Positions 1 through 5,975 of a stretch of DNA of 7,469 nt are shown piece after piece. Every line of letters starts with the position of its first letter. Position 1 is the stretch's first letter. The DNA is from an uncultured Solobacterium sp. (GTDB lineage Bacteria > Bacillota_I > Bacilli_A > Erysipelotrichales > Erysipelotrichaceae). The position numbers were made by a program, and so were the translations under genes. A model generated the notes under the pieces. It was given only the letters and a program-made list of their open reading frames with translations, did not search any database and had not been told where the DNA came from. Location of the stretch: NCBI GenBank assembly GCA_937910655.1, contig CALEMV010000386.1:1-7469 (forward strand), in the 5' to 3' direction.

Positions 1-2639
1 AATTTAAGTCTTGCATCTTGATCTAATTGATTATACCCTTTTTGGTTTTCTAATTTAGCATTCATGTTGATACGCACGCTATCACGGAAATAATCCATAG
101 CGGTATAACCACCACGGCCCATTTGTCGCATATATTGTGCCATTACATCAGCATGTTGTGCCATCAACAACGCATTAGCTTTTGCCGTTTCACGTTGTTT
201 TCTATCGGTACTTTCACCAATCGCTTTAACTACTTTGTTGTACACTTCATAGCCACTCTTGGATAATTGCATCCGTAATGCTATATCATTATCGGCTAAT
301 GTAAAAATCTTATCGTGCAAGCGTTCAAGGCTTTCAATTTGTTGTAGCGTATGTTCCATATCAGCATGATGGATATTGCTTTGGTTAAGTGCTTCCGCAT
401 TATCAGCAAATGCAGTTTGTGCTTTTGCTACGCTTGAATGAAACGCTGCACGTCTACGTTCTGCATTCGTGCGTGGTGCTTTACCGCCATTATTAGACTT
501 GTAATCAGTCAGCCATTGTGGCTCTACACCACTTGCCGTAGCCTCTTTAATATCATTGTCCATGTTGTCAAAGTCGCTTGCGTAGTTTTCACGATAGTCT
601 TGCACTAGGTTTTTGTACAAGTTATTGTATGCTTGCTTAACCTGTGTAGGATTAGCAAATACTTGGTCTAGCACTTCACGATCTACATCGCTTGCATCTT
701 CAAATTCATCACGGATAATGCTTTCTTTAACTCGTTCGGCTTTCTTTTCTGTTGCATCAACTAGGTTATTATTAAAGGCTTCCACTTCCGCTTTTGCACG
801 TTCTAGCGTTTTCATAGACATACCGCCACGAGTAAAGTATGTACTTTCTTCTAGTGCCTTTACAGTTTCTTCCGTCAAGCCACCGCTTAATTGTGCATAC
901 TTCCCAATTGGTACAGGAATATCTGCATCAGCTTCAATGCTCTTTGATACTTCCTCTTGCGTAACCAAACCACTATCAATCATATTCTTAATGGCTTGTT
1001 GACCCTCTTCTGTTTCTGCCATTTCATTGACATTTACATATGCAGTAGATACACCTACATTATCGCCCTGTGCTTGTACGATTTTTCCGTACAGTTCAGG
1101 GTTTTCTTTTGCCATTTTATTTGACGATGCATCTTGTTTCAATGCTTGCATAATAGCAGTACCATTTCTATTTTGTTCCGCCATGATTGCGTGTTGTTGC
1201 TCTTCTGGTGTTAGCTTTTGAAATTCATGGAATGCTTTCATGGTGTGGATACCGCTCACACCGCCACCAATTGCACCCAAACCAATAACGGCTGGTAGTG
1301 CTTGTAGCATTGCACCGCCTGCACCTACCGCCATATCGCCTATGGAATATACACCCTCTGGGTCATTAGCATTGCGGTATAGGTTATGTTGGAATTTTTC
1401 GTTAATATCTTGCAATCCCTCTTCGACTAATTCAGAACCGCCAGCCTTAACAGATGCTTTGGCCATTTGTGCAACAGTAGTGCCAATGCCCCTATTGAAT
1501 GTTGCTATCGTATCACTTGTAGCACCTTGTAATACTTTTGACATAACCGCTTTAGGTGCTACTTTGCCTATGCCTTTAACCATGAAACGTGTAGATGCCA
1601 TTTCAATACCTGTATCAACTGCAGCATATGTCATAGCGTATTTATAGGCTTCATCATTAGAGTATACTTTGTTGCCATTTGCATCACGTTTATTGATGAG
1701 TTCTAGGTATTTATTACCAAATGACATTTTGTACATTTCGTATGCCATGTCAGCACCGCCACCCCATTTAGCACCTGTTAATGCACCTGCGCCTATACCT
1801 ACACCATCGGTAGTTAAACCGCCAATTACCGCACCGATTGCACCGCCTATGATTGCACCTGTACCGCCTTGTTTACCCATCATGTATGCTTGTGCTGCCG
1901 TATCACCTACAATTGATTGTAATGGATTAAGTGCATCTGCTTTTCTGTATTGTTGCAAGTTACCTTGCAAGCGTTCCATTTCATCATTAAGTTCTTTAAT
2001 TCTATCCGTATCAGTAGTATGTGCCATTTCAAAACCAACATCACCTAGTTTCATTTGGTCGTTCATGGCCCATACGCTTTGTTGGATACTGTCAAAAATA
2101 CCACGTGTAGCTTTTACCGATTGTAAATTTTGAATAGCTTGAATACCCTCGGCTTGTGAGTTGTATTTCACTTTATACATTTCTGGGTATTCATCATAGA
2201 TTTCTTGTACTGTTCTGCCTCTATCAACTTGTGCAGCTAATGTTGCAGCCGTTCTAAATCCATCTTCATTGCTATTCATAATTACATCAGCACCGATATT
2301 TAATTTGTTTGCATATTCTAGTGCAGCATTAGCTTTTAATTCATCATTGTTGTATTTGAATTGTAATGCGGATGTTCTGAATGTTGCATTATATGCAATG
2401 CTAGGGTCAATGCCTGTTGCATCTGCAATAGCTTTTAACCTATCCGCAACAAGCATTTTATTGTCATTACCTGTTGTATCAATTATGAACGGCTTATCCT
2501 TTACAGTATCAGCAATAGAAGATACCGCATCAATAGCATTGCCAATAACACCATTAACAGGTTTTAACTCTGTTTGATGTTCGTCTAAATTGACTGTGCC
2601 GTTCGGTTGATACTTGTTAAAATGCCATTGATTAGCCAT
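1..2639 (-). CDS. gp16-like giant internal virion / ejection protein, C-terminus outside window
   Basis: The ATG at 2637-2639 opens a frame that I translated by hand to the left edge: 879 codons without a stop. It starts MANQWHFNKYQ. Residues 1-250 are charged and helical (an EIYDEYPEMYKVKY stretch at about 146-159). Two glycine-rich hydrophobic blocks follow, at 255-295 (including IIGGAIGAVIGG) and 434-463. Between them lie VDTGIEMAS (341-349) and SELVEEGLQDINEKF (402-416), a 'SE-x-x-E-x-x-Q' pattern I associate with large phage ejection proteins. Residues 570-587 include ADADIPVPIGKYAQ, and 818-856 include ALLMAQHADVM and GGYTAMDYFRD. The last two recall modules of large polyvalent phage proteins. 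T7 gp16 (1,318 residues as remembered) spans the inner membrane during DNA entry; size, position and glycine-rich segments suggest the same role. No N-terminal lytic transglycosylase is recognised. Family assignment is moderate, because most of the sequence matches nothing I can name. Confidence 0.72.
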   Translation of the reverse strand, partial: MANQWHFNKYQPNGTVNLDEHQTELKPVNGVIGNAIDAVSSIADTVKDKPFIIDTTGNDNKMLVADRLKAIADATGIDPSIAYNATFRTSALQFKYNNDELKANAALEYANKLNIGADVIMNSNEDGFRTAATLAAQVDRGRTVQEIYDEYPEMYKVKYNSQAEGIQAIQNLQSVKATRGIFDSIQQSVWAMNDQMKLGDVGFEMAHTTDTDRIKELNDEMERLQGNLQQYRKADALNPLQSIVGDTAAQAYMMGKQGGTGAIIGGAIGAVIGGLTTDGVGIGAGALTGAKWGGGADMAYEMYKMSFGNKYLELINKRDANGNKVYSNDEAYKYAMTYAAVDTGIEMASTRFMVKGIGKVAPKAVMSKVLQGATSDTIATFNRGIGTTVAQMAKASVKAGGSELVEEGLQDINEKFQHNLYRNANDPEGVYSIGDMAVGAGGAMLQALPAVIGLGAIGGGVSGIHTMKAFHEFQKLTPEEQQHAIMAEQNRNGTAIMQALKQDASSNKMAKENPELYGKIVQAQGDNVGVSTAYVNVNEMAETEEGQQAIKNMIDSGLVTQEEVSKSIEADADIPVPIGKYAQLSGGLTEETVKALEESTYFTRGGMSMKTLERAKAEVEAFNNNLVDATEKKAERVKESIIRDEFEDASDVDREVLDQVFANPTQVKQAYNNLYKNLVQDYRENYASDFDNMDNDIKEATASGVEPQWLTDYKSNNGGKAPRTNAERRRAAFHSSVAKAQTAFADNAEALNQSNIHHADMEHTLQQIESLERLHDKIFTLADNDIALRMQLSKSGYEVYNKVVKAIGESTDRKQRETAKANALLMAQHADVMAQYMRQMGRGGYTAMDYFRDSVRINMNAKLENQKGYNQLDQDARLK
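1251..1340 (-). other. Second glycine-rich hydrophobic segment in the gp16-like protein
   Basis: Residues 434-463 (GDMAVGAGGAMLQALPAVIG, then LGAIGGGVSG) carry no charge after Asp435 and are long enough to cross a membrane once. Together with the block at 255-295 it brackets a helical region of about 140 residues. A membrane role is inferred by analogy with T7 gp16 and is not shown directly. Confidence 0.5.
1755..1877 (-). other. Glycine-zipper hydrophobic segment in the gp16-like protein
   Basis: Residues 255-295 contain about 20 glycines spaced as G-x-x-x-G and GG (GAIIGGAIGAVIGG, then GIGAGALTGAKWGGG). Such patterns occur in membrane-inserting helices. I infer a possible envelope-spanning or oligomerising segment. 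On the DNA it appears as repeated gcacc/gcacct and gccaat-like triplets, which is a coding effect and not a separate repeat. Confidence 0.6.
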
Positions 2640-2647
2640 TATGCTAT

Positions 2648-2653
2648 CTCCTT
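2648..2653 (-). promoter_or_regulatory. Ribosome binding site of the gp16-like gene
   Basis: AAGGAG on the minus strand, 8 bases before the ATG at 2637-2639. Its first two bases are the last two of the TAA stop (2652-2654) of the NlpC/P60 gene. Most of it falls in the only intergenic gap in the window, 12 bases long. Confidence 0.8.
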
Positions 2654-4844
2654 AATTATCTAAATCACCAAATGTTTGATGGAATGTACGTTCATCATAA
2701 TCGTTATAATTGCCGTTTTCATCTGTACCACCATTTCTATATAATCTTACATAGTGTCCACCATCATCACCTATTACAGGTTTATAATCCACATATCCTG
2801 CACCATGTAAAGTTGCAAGTGATACATCGCTTTGATAGTTTTCGCCACTTTCCCAGAAATGGTTCACTTGAGTTGTTTGTATTACTTTAGGGCCTGCAAT
2901 TTGATTTGCATACCATATCTGATCACCAACGCTAGGCGGTTCTCCATGTTCCATCACGTACTGTTGATGCCATGCACTAAAATCTTTTCTAAATCCATCT
3001 TTAAATAAGCCTTTTTGACTATCTTTTAATCCATCCATTGCATCATCCATGACTGATTGAACGGCGGATAAATCAACAGAATACGAACCTGTTCCGTTAT
3101 CTCTATCTGTTAATTCTTTGTTTAATTGGCTCATTTCTTGCATAGAAAGACTTCCGTTTTCTGCTGCGTATTTTAAAATATCACTAGCAGGTGTGCCGTT
3201 CTGTATCATTTGTACAATATTAGTTTTGTACGCTGCATTATTAGCTGCAGCCGTTTCTGCACGTTCTGCATTTATAAATCCATTTCTAACAGCACCAAAT
3301 CTTAGGATTAATTCAGGATTTCCAGCAGTAGATCTGTCTAAAAAGTTAGCTAATTCAGCATTAGATGCACCGTTTTTTTGCATCTCTAAATACTGTAACT
3401 TAATTGCTTTTTCTTGCTGTTTTAATTCTTCTTCACGTGCTTTTTGACGCTTTCCAACTTCAACATCATAGGCTTTTAAATACATATTGCGTTCTTCTAG
3501 CAATTCCCCATCAGTTAATTGTCTACCGCTTCCACTAAACTTACCAATACCAACTATAGGGTAAATATCAGCACCAACAATAGATACACCACTACTACCA
3601 GCTTGTGCGACTTTACCATCACCCATATATACACCTACATGCGTTACCCCTTTATAGGCTTTATCATCTGAGTTAATAGCATTAGGGTCATCACTCGTTG
3701 CCCATCTAGCTTCATTACTCGGAACGTGCCAGAATACTAAATCGCCTTTTTTAGCCTGTGAAATATCGGTTGTAAGTTTTCCCTCTTGTTCGGCTTGTAG
3801 GTATTGTCCATCAGCCGTTCTATAATTTAGCTTAACCCCTGCACTTGCTAATGTATCAAGCGTAAATTTACCACAATCAGTAGCATCACCACCATCACTA
3901 CCTAGCACATAAGGTTTACCAATAGAACCATTTACCGCACTATCTAATGCAGCAATATTGATAGAACCGCCTTTGTTTTGATTTCTCAATCCGTTTACAT
4001 ATGCATCGGCTGCTTTCTCTCGTCCACCCTCACCAAATGTATCTACATCACCAGAAATCTTACCATTGATAGTTTGTTGCGAATTAACTTGTTGAAACGC
4101 TGCATCAGCCTTGGCTAATATTCCCTCGCTAACGCCTGCTTGTCGCAATGCTGCAATAACCTGTGGGCCGTATTTTATATCGTTTCTTGTTACTGCTTCA
4201 TTTACAACGCTTTGACCGATAGTATCGTATACTTCTTGTTTTTTGCCTTTTACAAATTCTTCACCACGATCACCATACATTAATTCGATATTCTTACCAA
4301 TACCATCTAATGCAGTTTGTACTACATTAGGGTTATTAAAACCTAGTACTGCTATTTGTTTAGATTGGTCTAGGTTGTTATTAAAAGTCACATCCTTGTA
4401 TTTCTCACGTTCTGACCGCTCGTGTACTTGTACCCTTGTGCTATTGGCTATTGTATCGTTATCGGCCATTCTTAGAAATCTATCTCTAATCCGATTGTTA
4501 TTAGGTAGATTGTCTAGTATTTCATGTCTAGCCTTACTTTCGATTTCATTGAATGAATACCCTATATTAGCTGCCCCACCCAATGAAGTATGCAATAACC
4601 CATTATCTTCATTTGTTAGTGCATCTGAAATGCGTTTTTTGTAATCTGTTTCAGCGTTCATGTAGGCGATATTCAAATCTTCATCGAGTTTCTTTTGATA
4701 TTGTTCGTTAATATTAGCAATTCCATTGGCTATGCTACGCAACCCGCTTTGGTCTGCACCATATGCAATTTCGTTTGCGTAATTGTGTATTTGTCCATTA
4801 ATGGTATTGAGTTGTTCTTGGCTATCATAACTAACTAGCTTCAT
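2652..4844 (-). CDS. gp15-position internal virion protein with internal NlpC/P60 peptidoglycan endopeptidase domain
   Basis: A 730-residue protein, close to T7 gp15 in length (747 as remembered). Residues 1-290 are mostly helical. They include the segment NEDNGLLHTSLGGAANIGYS (78-97), followed by an acidic-basic helix, an arrangement common in phage ejection proteins. Residues about 301-433 form an NlpC/P60 cysteine peptidase domain: KPYVLG (310-315), the nucleophile in DCGKF (Cys324), KGDLVFW (366-372), THVGVYMG (His402) and AQAGSSGV (Gln414 in the third catalytic position, 12 residues after the His). Residues 445-490 are charged and coiled-coil-like. The remainder, to FGDLDN, is not recognised. 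NlpC/P60 enzymes cut peptide stems in peptidoglycan, so this protein probably opens the wall for DNA entry. The start at 4842-4844 has TTAGGAG 6 bases upstream and overlaps the previous stop. The TAA stop lies within the ribosome site of the next gene. The domain call is firm. The gp15 equivalence rests on position, length and helical make-up, not on clear sequence similarity. Confidence 0.85.
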   Translation of the reverse strand: MKLVSYDSQEQLNTINGQIHNYANEIAYGADQSGLRSIANGIANINEQYQKKLDEDLNIAYMNAETDYKKRISDALTNEDNGLLHTSLGGAANIGYSFNEIESKARHEILDNLPNNNRIRDRFLRMADNDTIANSTRVQVHERSEREKYKDVTFNNNLDQSKQIAVLGFNNPNVVQTALDGIGKNIELMYGDRGEEFVKGKKQEVYDTIGQSVVNEAVTRNDIKYGPQVIAALRQAGVSEGILAKADAAFQQVNSQQTINGKISGDVDTFGEGGREKAADAYVNGLRNQNKGGSINIAALDSAVNGSIGKPYVLGSDGGDATDCGKFTLDTLASAGVKLNYRTADGQYLQAEQEGKLTTDISQAKKGDLVFWHVPSNEARWATSDDPNAINSDDKAYKGVTHVGVYMGDGKVAQAGSSGVSIVGADIYPIVGIGKFSGSGRQLTDGELLEERNMYLKAYDVEVGKRQKAREEELKQQEKAIKLQYLEMQKNGASNAELANFLDRSTAGNPELILRFGAVRNGFINAERAETAAANNAAYKTNIVQMIQNGTPASDILKYAAENGSLSMQEMSQLNKELTDRDNGTGSYSVDLSAVQSVMDDAMDGLKDSQKGLFKDGFRKDFSAWHQQYVMEHGEPPSVGDQIWYANQIAGPKVIQTTQVNHFWESGENYQSDVSLATLHGAGYVDYKPVIGDDGGHYVRLYRNGGTDENGNYNDYDERTFHQTFGDLDN
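3546..3944 (-). other. NlpC/P60 domain with Cys-His-Gln catalytic set
   Basis: This covers residues 301-433 of the 730-residue protein. The codons for the predicted catalytic residues are at 3873-3875 (TGT, Cys324), 3639-3641 (CAT, His402) and 3603-3605 (CAA, Gln414). The order and the 12-residue His-to-third-residue spacing fit the family (Spr of E. coli has Cys, His, His). Two departures are visible. The usual D-C-S-G-F reads D-C-G-K-F, and about 29 residues (373-401) separate the GDLVFW strand from the catalytic His strand, where compact members usually have about 5-10. Confidence 0.85.
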
Positions 4845-5494
4845 CTATATCTCCTAACCTTACGAACAGTAATAACAGATGATGGCCCTGTGCCGTTTTC
4901 CATTCGCATTGTGTCCGCTTGTCGCATTCCACTAAATGCATCAAATGTTGTATCGCCACCATATACAGTTTTGTACTTATTAGCACTTGCTCCAACACCT
5001 GCATATTGTTGTTTTAAACCATACATACTAGATGCACCACTCAAGATAGTACCGAGCATTTGCAATCGCCCTTGCGTTTTCGCATTGGATGCAGCCGCTC
5101 TTGCACTACTAGCTTCATTGCGATAATTAACCCCATTAAGATATTCATTGTAGATACTGTTATTCTTACTAGTTTCCCAATTGTTAATATCCTTGTTATA
5201 TTCATCGTAGCTACTAGCCATTAATTGCAATGGTGTACCACTCATGGATAACCCTGTAGCGCCTGCTTCTGCCGTATTCTGACCTGCAATCAACCGCATT
5301 TTATTATCCATCTTATCTCGCTCTTGTAGTGCTTGATTGGCAATATCCTGTTGTTTCCTATCAGATATACGTGCATTAGCTTCCGCTGCTTGTGCCTGTG
5401 CATTATACATAGCAGTTTGTGCTTTAGTTTGTTGATGTTGACCCCATAACGTAGTAACCAATTGACCTGCCATCAATGCAATAGGATTACACAT
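4841..5494 (-). CDS. T7 gp14-like internal virion (ejectosome) protein
   Basis: A 217-residue protein beginning MCNPIAL, close to the T7 gp14 start (MCWAAAIPIAI as remembered). The composition also fits: Ala/Gln/Asn-rich, with a long heptad-like helix at about residues 18-68 (QQTKAQTAMYNAQAQ onward). Next comes AEAGATGLSMSGTPLQLMAS (75-94), a motif often seen in such phage proteins. A second Ala-rich helical stretch (about 126-150) leads into LGTILSGASSMYG (147-159), and the C-terminus is basic (KVRRYR). There is no signal peptide. In T7, gp14 leaves the capsid first and is found in the outer membrane as part of the DNA-ejection channel. That role is inferred here from resemblance and gene order. 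The start at 5492-5494 is chosen over the ATG six bases upstream (5498-5500), because AAAGGGGG abuts the upstream ATG but lies 6 bases from this one, and because of the conserved MC start. The TGA stop overlaps the next ATG (ATGA, 4841-4844), which suggests translational coupling. Confidence 0.82.
   Translation of the reverse strand: MCNPIALMAGQLVTTLWGQHQQTKAQTAMYNAQAQAAEANARISDRKQQDIANQALQERDKMDNKMRLIAGQNTAEAGATGLSMSGTPLQLMASSYDEYNKDINNWETSKNNSIYNEYLNGVNYRNEASSARAAASNAKTQGRLQMLGTILSGASSMYGLKQQYAGVGASANKYKTVYGGDTTFDAFSGMRQADTMRMENGTGPSSVITVRKVRRYR
4851..4855 (-). promoter_or_regulatory. Ribosome binding site of the NlpC/P60 gene
   Basis: AGGAG on the minus strand, 6 bases before the ATG at 4842-4844. 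It lies inside the last codons of the gp14-like gene, next to the ATGA stop-start overlap. Translation of the two genes is probably coupled. Confidence 0.8.
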
Positions 5495-5975
5495 TCGCAT
5501 CCCCCTTTCTCAATGTAAATAGTTCCATTCCGTTATGTGTTATATCAGAATGAATAACCGCCCCTAGTGATGTAAGCCATCGCTTCGAGCGGTTATTTTT
5601 CTTATGTATGAAATTGAATAAACATTCATGAGTGGATAGCCACTCTTTTATGATTGCGTTACTTCGTTTTAGAAATTCTTTTTGCAATTTCAAATTCGTA
5701 TCCAGTATCTTATTCCCCAAGAAATAAATGCAGTACATTCCGTTGATTGGCTTTTTTGAGATACCATATACGGCTAATGGTATATCATTCTCAATTACAA
5801 CGTGGTTTTCATAATCATCACTGCATATATCTCTCACAAAATCATTTTTTCCATAATTTGGAAAATTTTGGTTCGCTATATTGACCTCTAAGGTGTCTAT
5901 GGCTCGTAAGTTGATATATAAGTCATTAATTAATGAAGTGTGCCTTACAGGGCAAATCTCAAAGTCCTGTAACAT
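5487..5975 (-). CDS. T7 gp13-like internal virion / assembly protein with degenerate GNAT-like fold
   Basis: A 162-residue protein with the ATG at 5973-5975. It resembles T7 gp13 (138 residues) along its second half: IPLAVYGI (65-72) matches the gp13 'PLAIGG' segment, KRWLTSLGAVIHS (131-143) matches 'RFLKTIGAVFHEE', and ELFTLRKG (151-158) matches 'QLFTITKGG'. The comparison is with the T7 protein as I remember it. In T7, gp13 is needed for correct assembly of the internal virion proteins. The pattern of strands followed by N-x-x-x-x-x-x-L-x-x-L-G-A looks like the last part of an acetyltransferase (GNAT) fold, but the usual acetyl-CoA loop Q/R-x-x-G-x-G/A is not visible before the helix at about residues 94-113, so catalysis is doubtful. 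It overlaps the nozzle gene by 17 bases and the next gene by 8. An in-frame GTG at 5985-5987 would add four residues. The ATG is preferred because AGGCGGTG sits 9 bases upstream of it. Confidence 0.8.
   Translation of the reverse strand: MLQDFEICPVRHTSLINDLYINLRAIDTLEVNIANQNFPNYGKNDFVRDICSDDYENHVVIENDIPLAVYGISKKPINGMYCIYFLGNKILDTNLKLQKEFLKRSNAIIKEWLSTHECLFNFIHKKNNRSKRWLTSLGAVIHSDITHNGMELFTLRKGDANV
5501..5508 (-). promoter_or_regulatory. Ribosome binding site deciding the gp14-like start
   Basis: On the minus strand AAAGGGGG touches the ATG at 5498-5500 but is 6 bases from the ATG at 5492-5494. The spacing favours the second ATG, as does the MC-type N-terminus of gp14 proteins. It lies inside the gp13-like gene. 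Confidence 0.7.

Noticed and set aside
1755..1877. Possible short tandem DNA repeat or CRISPR-like array (repeated gcacc and ccgcc units)
   Set aside because: The units are irregular and stay in frame. They are explained by glycine and alanine codons in a hydrophobic protein segment.
613..2577. Several plus-strand open frames (for example 613-1002, 1240-1647, 1669-2133, 2269-2577)
   Set aside because: They lie opposite the continuous 879-codon minus-strand gene. Their Ser/Pro/Ala/Ile-rich, low-complexity products mirror its Ala/Gly/Asn codons, and they resemble no known protein.
2640..2651. Promoter or terminator in the only intergenic gap
   Set aside because: Twelve bases hold only part of the ribosome site of the next gene. 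There is no hairpin with a T-run and no room for promoter elements.
4243..4644. Plus-strand open frame opposite the NlpC/P60 gene, and similar ones at 2672-2890, 3118-3447 and 4890-5126
   Set aside because: All are antisense to well-supported genes with family motifs. None has a recognisable domain or fits the operon.
5498..5500. Upstream ATG giving a 219-residue gp14-like protein
   Set aside because: The ribosome site is directly against this ATG with no spacer, and gp14 proteins start MC, which fits the ATG at 5492-5494.
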